Assembly (NCBI GenBank): GCA_007922225.1
Contig: ML679958.1
Location: 52,656,838-52,720,837 of the forward strand
Reading direction: 5' to 3'
Source: Emydura subglobosa
Taxonomy: Eukaryota; Chordata; Testudines; Chelidae
DNA length: 64,000 nt
Shown here: positions 57,913 through 64,000 of the stretch, piece after piece
Position numbering within the stretch: position 1 is the stretch's first letter
Layout: the number at the start of each line of letters is the position of its first letter
Position numbers and translations under genes: made by a program
The notes under the pieces: model-generated
The model's database searches: none
Seen by the model: only the letters and a program-made list of their open reading frames with translations
What the model was told of the DNA's origin: nothing

Positions 57913-58889
57913 ATGTCTCTACTATCTATGTGCATCATGCACACTTAGATAAAAATAATAATAGCAATAAAGAAGATCCCAAGTTTACAAAGGATTTCTG
58001 ACTATGTAAACTGGTTATCTGTAAGAAGTTCTCATCTTAACAGTATCTAGCCCTACAGGTTTCTAATATTGTTTGTCAGAGACCATGGCTATCATTGTAA
58101 CCATGTATCCGGCTGTGTTTGTCTACAACAACTGTATATGGTACAACATAATTTCAGTTTTAAAAAACTATTGGTAAGGAGACAGCTTGATTGACTTACT
58201 CATGTATAACAGTAGGAAACATTCCTTCAGAAAGAAAAATAAGATATCAGAACCATTTGAAAGTAGAGCTTGAAGATACACTAGCAGGATCCTGTACGTT
58301 TCTCCATTGCCTCATAAAATTGAAGTTCAGCTGCTTTCTTGACTCAAAGGACAGAAATATGTTTGCTACACTGCAGGGGTTGAGCACACATGGCTTGAGA
58401 ATAGATAAATCTAATGAGGGATAAGTCAACTGAGTGAAAAAAGAATTAGTGGGAGGTAGAGAAGCATGTCTCTTAACTTACCAGTTTGTGAGAAACATCT
58501 AACTGAAAGATGCTACAAATTAGTAGATCATACAAATCACAAAGATCTGTAAATTATTGCTAAGTGTTATAAACTCTCCTATAAATTCACATTTTTAATT
58601 CAACAGTTGCATTATAAATTGCAGCAAGAAAGATTTTTACAATAGCATATTTTGCTTGGACAGGGAGAATAATCACTACATACCACAAAAAAAGAGAAAA
58701 ATCAAACCATCCGTCTCTCATAAGACAGCAGATTGAGAAGAATGAATCATTAGGAATGTGAGCTGATCATTCCTGATCCTTAAAGTTTGAATCAAAATTT
58801 GCTAAACATTATAGATGTAAGCTGTTCAATGAAAAGAAAGTGTTGTGGGTCAAGGACCACCAACAATTATGGGAAAGCCTCAAAAGATA
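57913..58889. other. No feature recognised
   Basis: AT-rich sequence. The last 100-150 bp could be decayed 5' extension of the RTE element that follows. Confidence 0.45.
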
Positions 58890-59455
58890 TAGATCTCTGT
58901 AGACAAGGTAGAAGAAGCATTGAATAAGATGAAAAATGATAAAGCAGCTGGTGAAGGTGAGATAACTGCTGATATGATCAAGGCATCTGGAGATGTTGGA
59001 GTAGAGTGGCTCCATACATTACTATGTGTTTACTGGGATTAAGTGAGAATACCAGATGACTGGAGAACAGGATTGATTGTGCCTCTTTGGAAGGGTAAGG
59101 TTGATGCAAATAATCCAAACACATACCAGGACATCATACTTTTAATTTAGCCTCTCAAATTCCTTGAGAAAGTTTTGGAGGCAAGATTGAGGTGCAAGGT
59201 GGAGGAAAATAAAGGAGGGAACAACATGTCTTTAAGAAGGGAAAGGTACTATAGACACTATTTGCATTGAGACAGAAGTTTGAAAGAATGATAAATCGAG
59301 AGTATAGCTACTGTGTAGTATTTATTAATCTTGCTAAACCATATGCCTTAGTTACACAAGAGCTGGTGATTGGAGTATTGAGATGAATGGAAAGGAGATT
59401 CCAAGAAGTGGAGAGGATAGGGGATCTGTGTCAAGGTTCCAGAGCTAAGGTAATC
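58890..59455 (+). mobile_element. RTE-type LINE, RT N-terminal half
   Basis: From 58908 the frame reads VEEALNKMKNDKAAGEGEIT, then DMIKASGDVGVEWL. Later come IPDDWRTGLIVPLWKGK and, after a frameshift, TIDTIFALRQKFERM and YCVVFINLAKPYA. These are ordered blocks of RTE/BovB-like RTs (NGKAxGxDxIPxE, PxxWRxxxIVPIxKxK, DxIFxLRQ, FIDLxKAYD). The catalytic FIDLEKAYD equivalent is altered to FINLAKPYA, losing the first acidic residue. Confidence 0.75.
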
Positions 59456-59769
59456 AGCAGACAATTATTCTCTGTTCAGGCCATAGCTTGACAAAGATGG
59501 GTTTTTGCATACGTGAAGATGGGGCATTTTCATTCACTTCTCCCTAGAGATTCCAAGGAAAACCTCTTATGCTGTGTTCTAAAAGTCCATTCTTGTCCGG
59601 CCCACTACTTCTTTGAAGTTCATAGCACTTTCCAGGTTTCACAGCCCTTCTCCCCCTCTTTTGCGGTTGCATACAATCCTGGCCCACAACAACATATAAA
59701 CCATTCATTTAATACAATAGAATCCAAAGATATTCAATAATTTTTCAAGGATATTGCAGGAAATTGTTA
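59456..59769. mobile_element. ~310-bp insertion within the RTE element
   Basis: The RTE coding order is broken between CQGSRAKVISR (ends about 59458) and QVGLRQGSVLSALLF (begins about 59778). The inserted block starts with GACAATTATTCTCTGTTCAG and ends near GGAAATTGTTATC. It has no ORF or clear ends. An LTR fragment is possible but not shown. Confidence 0.45.
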
Positions 59770-60610
59770 TCTGTCACAGGTGGGATTGAGACAAGGCAGT
59801 GTGCTGAGTGCACTTCTCTTCAAATACTAGTTATGGAGTTAATTAGTAGGAGAACCAAGCCTGTGGAAACAAAGAGAAAACTAATGTATACTGATGACAG
59901 CAAAGAGGAATTGGTAAATGTGGTATCAGAGTGGGTATCCGTGTTTGAAGACCATAGTTTACAGGTAAACACAAAGAAAACTGAAGTTATGCAAATAGGG
60001 AAGGTGGGAAGCTGCTGATTGAAGTTTCAGGAGAGAAGTTGAAGCAGAAGAAAGGATTTATGTACTTAAGAAGTAAACTCAGAGCCATCACAGAAAGATC
60101 TGGATTACTGTTAAAGAAGAATTCAGTGTGCATGGGTGGCAGTAGAAAGGTGGCAGGACTATTGTGGGACTGCCGATTAAGTAACAAACTGAAAAGTGTA
60201 TGCTGCATGTGTTTGTCCCCATCTGTTTTATAGTTTAGAAAAACTGGGTCCAATGGAGATAGAAGAAAAGAAGATGCAGATAAATAATATAATGAGAATG
60301 GCAGGCAAGCAGAGGACACACAGAGTGAACATGGAAGAGATGAGGGAGAAGATGAGGTTGGCACTCTCAGAGATAGATAGGCTAGAGCAGACACATTTGA
60401 GGTGGGCTGGACCCATGTGATAAGAATGGGAGAACAACCATCAAAGAAAGCCAGGGAGGAAGAGGACAGCAAGGAAGGACATGGAAGACTGAGGATATGA
60501 TGTAAAGATCTGTCAAGAGAAGTTTGAAAAGAAAAGGATCTATGAACTCATGCCATGGACTGGAAGGACTAATGAAGAATTGTGAGCACTTCTGACCCCA
60601 GGTTAATGGG
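59770..60610 (+). mobile_element. RTE-type LINE, RT C-terminal half
   Basis: It resumes with VGLRQGSVLSALLFK. The catalytic box is LMYTDDSKEELV (59881-59916), a YADD variant (YTDD) that keeps both Asp but appears to have lost residues just after. Downstream are LQVNTKKTEVMQIGK, KGFMYLRSKLRAI and LEQTHLRWAGPM, the usual RTE order (LxVNxxKTxVM, YLGS, RWxGHV). It ends near KRKGSMNSCHGLEG at about 60570. Stops and frameshifts show it is dead. Confidence 0.75.
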
Positions 60611-61484
60611 GAAAGGAGTCAAAAAGTGAAGTGAAGAGTTTATGGATCTTGGTGTATGAGATACACTGCCTTTAAATCCTCTCTCACAGACACATACACT
60701 CAGAACTAAAAGTTCAGAGTCTAGATGCAGACATTTTGATTTCAGAAATGGAAGAAATCCCATCTCTGAGCTGAAGGCAGGCACCAAGATCAGTCAAATA
60801 TTATAAAATATTTAAAGACATGTTATATGTTACTGAATGCTTGAGAACAAATCTCTTCCAAACTGGCTAAGAATTGCTGTTCTTTCTCTATTAATGAAAA
60901 ATGCCAATAATTTTGTATTAATTAAAAATGCAATTTTCAGATATCTGGTTCATAAATCTCTCATTGCTGAATATGGAACTTCACATTTTGAAAAAGAAAC
61001 TAGTTTCTTTTGCAAAAAGAAACCAAATGTTATATCTCATAAGGTTGTCCCAATGAGCAAAATTTAAAATACCAGACTACCAAGAGAGGATCTAATTCAT
61101 CCATAACAAACGCTTTAACAGAGGACTTGCTGACTAGAATATTCACCACCTACAGGTCATAGATTTTATAAGTGCTCTCTTTATAACCCTTTCTCACCCC
61201 CACCCCCAAAATAAAAACAAAACTAAAAACCCAAACATTGCAGTTCTTTCTGACTTGGAGACATTCGACTAGGTAGAATAGAATTACATGCCTGCTGAAG
61301 AGGGTACAGGAATTAAAAACCTAGTTGGTTTCTGCTGTTGGAAAAATATCTCTGATTCTTAGAGAATTTAGCCTTCAATGCAATTAAAACGAATGGAAAA
61401 GCTTATCAAAGAATATAAACAATAAACATTGGTATTTAAAAGAGTTGGAAGAAGATTATAAACTTTTGTGGCTGGGTGTGTGTG
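60611..61484. other. No feature recognised
   Basis: AT-rich sequence with a CACCCCCACCCCC tract at about 61196. Nothing recognised. Confidence 0.5.
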
Positions 61485-62160
61485 ACACTTTTCGGGATTA
61501 TCCAAGGTGTCCATGGTGAATCATTACCTCCTGCTCAGAGTGGGAGGGAGCCCTGACTTTGCCACCTCGGGAAGCTCTCCCCAGCAGGCCCCACTCTCTC
61601 TCTCTGCTGGCTAACATTTACACAATCACTTTGTTACAGTCGAGTGTCATGTCCCTTGTCCTCTGGGCACCTGCAACATGCATCAATTCGCTGCTTTCAC
61701 GGAAGCAGTGCACTCCGGTTTATGGGCTTCACCTAAGTTCATCAGCCTCCTTAGCACAAGGCACTGAGATGTGTCTATACTAAAACCAGATTGAGGTTTA
61801 TATAAGAGAACTTAAGACAGCGCTTCAAATAAAGGTAAGTATAAGGGTTTGGAAACAAAGTTACAGGTAAAAGAAAGACATAAAACACAATCTATAGCCT
61901 ATACTTCTTAACAAGCAACTTTCCTGCCTAATAAGGTATTTCTCACCCTATGGTTAGTTCTTACTATGCTTGCCCACACCAGAAAGCTGGGAGCCACCTT
62001 TCCTGAGATGCCTTTGCTGGCAGAATGTCTCCTCCATAATGGATCAAATCTTCTTCCTTTTCTACTTTCTTATGGTTACAGGTTATTGTCTCTTGCCCCA
62101 AGGAATCCATTATTTAGAGACTTCTTGTGTACGTACTGCTTGTTGTCTGGGGATTAGCTT
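61485..62160 (-). mobile_element. LTR-retroelement-like block, antisense
   Basis: A GC-richer block beginning GTGACACTTTTCGGGATTAT. I associate it with turtle LTR sequence, and the block that follows with the same orientation supports a single antisense element. Boundaries, target duplication and poly(A) signal are not resolved, so the call is tentative. Confidence 0.4.
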
Positions 62161-62164
62161 CAAG

Positions 62165-63140
62165 CCGACACCCATGTCCATGGACTGTGCACTATCACTC
62201 TGCCTCCCTGTTTGCCTGTGGCCCTTCCCACAGCTATTAGGATCTGCAACGTCTTCTTTGTGACTCAGCCCTCCGACCAAGCCACAATCCATGTTCTCCC
62301 CTTCTGGGGGAGGTTTGGCACTTCAAGAGTCCAGCCACTTTCCCAGTGGCCACTGAAGTTTCTCAGTCCTACTACTTCTTCAGTAGTGCCTCCAGTCACT
62401 TATTCCACCATTTTCGCTGTGGCTAGTGGAGGGGTGAAGGAGGGACCCAGGCCCATCCACTATTCTGGGTCCCAGCTCAAGGACCATGTGGATTGCAGCC
62501 TCCTGATGCATCTTGAACTTCTTTCCCTGCTGCTGTCTCCCTAAGCCACTTCCCCCCAGCCCTAGCATCTTCTCTGCCCATCCTCAGGGCCTGCTACCAC
62601 ACCCTCCCAGCAGTAACACTGTCTCAAGTGCCACAGCCTACAAGAGACACAGCCCTCCCTCTTTGAGCTCCAAGCAGTGACTACGCTATGCTGCCCTACA
62701 GCCCCTTTTATATGGGTCTGTTGGAATCTAATTGGTTGTTCCTCCCAGCCTCTCTCATATTGGCTGCCTCCCTTGCAGCCTCCCTAAGACTGCTTTTAAC
62801 CCCTTAAATGCCAGTGTGGGGCAGATGCCTTTTTGCCTTTGTAATTCCTCAAGCCTCTACCCGGCCCAGATAACAAACATAGGGCTGGCTTCATAGATGT
62901 CCATTGTTCTCACTTTTAACTGAGTTAAGCCCTGGGACCTGCCTCACCACAGGTGACAAGTTTCACCTGACAAGTTCAACAGTTTTGAAAACTCACATTC
63001 TACATAACTCTCATTTCCATACCCACACCTTACAACAACTATGACGATCAGCTAGATCTTAGCTTTGTGACAGAGACCCAAAGGACTCCCTTTAGTGATA
63101 TATTGAGAGATGGTCATACACAGAGGTAATATACCTGCCT
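62165..63140 (-). mobile_element. LTR-like block, antisense
   Basis: On the minus strand a TATA box (CATATAAAAGGGG, plus 62703-62715) is preceded by CCAATTAGATTCC- and CCAATATGAGAG-type boxes (near 62740-62765) and followed by GC-rich sequence to about 62170, a typical LTR promoter layout. Open frames over it are low-quality. It may form one long LTR or leader with 61485-62160. Confidence 0.5.
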
Positions 63141-63152
63141 GGGCATATCTTT

Positions 63153-63441
63153 GCCATAGACTACAGTACTAACTTATGTCAGTATAACTACGTTGCTCAA
63201 GAGTTTGGATTTTCCACACAGTGGAGTGATGTAGTTATATTGAGCTAACCTCGGTGTAGACAGCGCTCTGTTGACTGGAAGGCTTCTACCATCGACATAG
63301 CTACCACCACTCAGGGAGGTGGAATACCGATGCTGATGGGAGAACCTCCCCCATTGGCATAGGTAGCATCTCCACTAAGTGATACAGTGGCTCAGCTGCA
63401 CTGCACTGCACTGCTACAGCGCTGTAAGTGTAAACAAGCCC
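63153..63441. mobile_element. TIR element (MITE), copy 2
   Basis: It starts GCCATAGACTACAGTACTAA and ends GTAAGTGTAAACAAGCCC. Internal order: CAGTATAACTACG, the inverted GATGTAGTTATATTGAGC, GGTGTAGACAGCGCT, GGGAGAACCTCCCCC and ACTGCTACAGCGCTG. It is the same family as 49518-49772, and better preserved. Confidence 0.8.
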
Positions 63442-64000
63442 TGTGTCACAGGACAATGTTGTGCTAGGCACTGTACACACACACATACTAAATCCCTGCC
63501 CCAAAGAGTCCATTTTTCAAAGGGGAAGGTCAGTGGGCCAGGTGTACTGATAGGAGCAGGCTGCAGCATCCAAAGGAATTATGCAACCTGCATAACTGGG
63601 AGCACATAGAGAGAGTGCACCTCCTGGACCACAATCCTTCCCCAGACATCCCTTGAGTTGAAGCTGGGCTGCACTGCCCTCTAGTCAGGGCTGTGTCAAA
63701 TAGTCACAGTGTAGGCTAGAACTTGTCAATGTTTATTTTCAGTTGGGCAGAAAGATCGCTATGAAGAAATTCAAGGAACCTATTTCCCCCAGAAACTAAG
63801 AGCGCTCACTGTGAGTAATTATGACCTGTCAACAAGTTTCTGTCTTTTTCTAAGCTATTTCTGGAAACATATGTCCCACCTCTTCACTGTTCTCAGAAAG
63901 TATTTGTGACAGGGCTTAAAACTAAAATCAGATAAATTAATAAGGCTACACTGAGACAAACCCCCTAAAGACTAAACCTGTAAGACCAGAACAGAAAATA
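63442..64000. other. No feature recognised
   Basis: Unassigned sequence to the end of the window, with a short CA run at about 63474-63485. Confidence 0.5.

Noticed and set aside
62212..62544. 110-codon frame in the LTR-like block
   Set aside because: GC-rich LTR sequence gives long frames on both strands; no domain or conserved motif is visible.

Overview
The window looks like vertebrate nuclear DNA from a sauropsid, most likely a turtle. It is AT-rich and has no long open reading frames or operon structure. It is dense with repeats I associate with turtle genomes: CR1 LINEs on both strands, MIR-type SINEs, short palindromic DNA elements with TAA/TTA target duplications, a Penelope-like element, a DIRS-like retroelement and many solo LTRs. 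The species call rests on memory of these repeat families, not on a search. I see no host protein-coding exon, rRNA, tRNA, CRISPR array or prokaryotic feature that I would defend. The window is best read as intergenic or intronic sequence made largely of transposon fossils.

Layout. 1-11.3 kb: a candidate LTR, a solo LTR (1692-2098), an antisense CR1, a MIR split by a DNA element (6340-6777) and a possible antisense LTR (7.0-7.6 kb). 13.4-16.3 kb: a nest made of an antisense CR1 containing a solo LTR with a perfect CACAA duplication, which itself carries a 68-bp copy of sequence from 1.2 kb upstream, plus a sense CR1 inserted further along. 17.5-19.8 kb: two decayed L2-like LINE pieces and another antisense CR1. 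19.8-24.9 kb: mostly sequence I cannot assign. 25-36 kb: MIRs carrying small DNA elements at one common MIR site, several palindromic elements, and a head-to-head Penelope-like pair (34069-34942).

37.9-41.4 kb: an antisense DIRS-like element (gag-like and start of RT) interrupted by about 1.3 kb of LTR-like, AT-rich sequence. 42.8-45.7 kb: an L1-clade LINE 3' part interrupted by a solo LTR and by a hAT-type element with an 8-bp duplication. 51.0-54.6 kb: a decayed I/Jockey-like LINE (endonuclease, RT and C-terminal zinc knuckle) interrupted by a GC-rich LTR containing a ~43-bp minisatellite. 56.2-60.6 kb: a gag-like retroelement remnant, a sense CR1 and an RTE-type LINE. 61.5-63.4 kb: LTR-like sequence followed by a second copy of a DNA element also present at 49.5 kb.

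No set of genes here works together. All recognisable proteins are broken retroelement ORFs with stops and frameshifts. The points worth a second look are the insertion order, the repeated use of one MIR site by different elements, the 68-bp templated copy, the inverted Penelope pair and the Jockey-like LINE in a vertebrate context.
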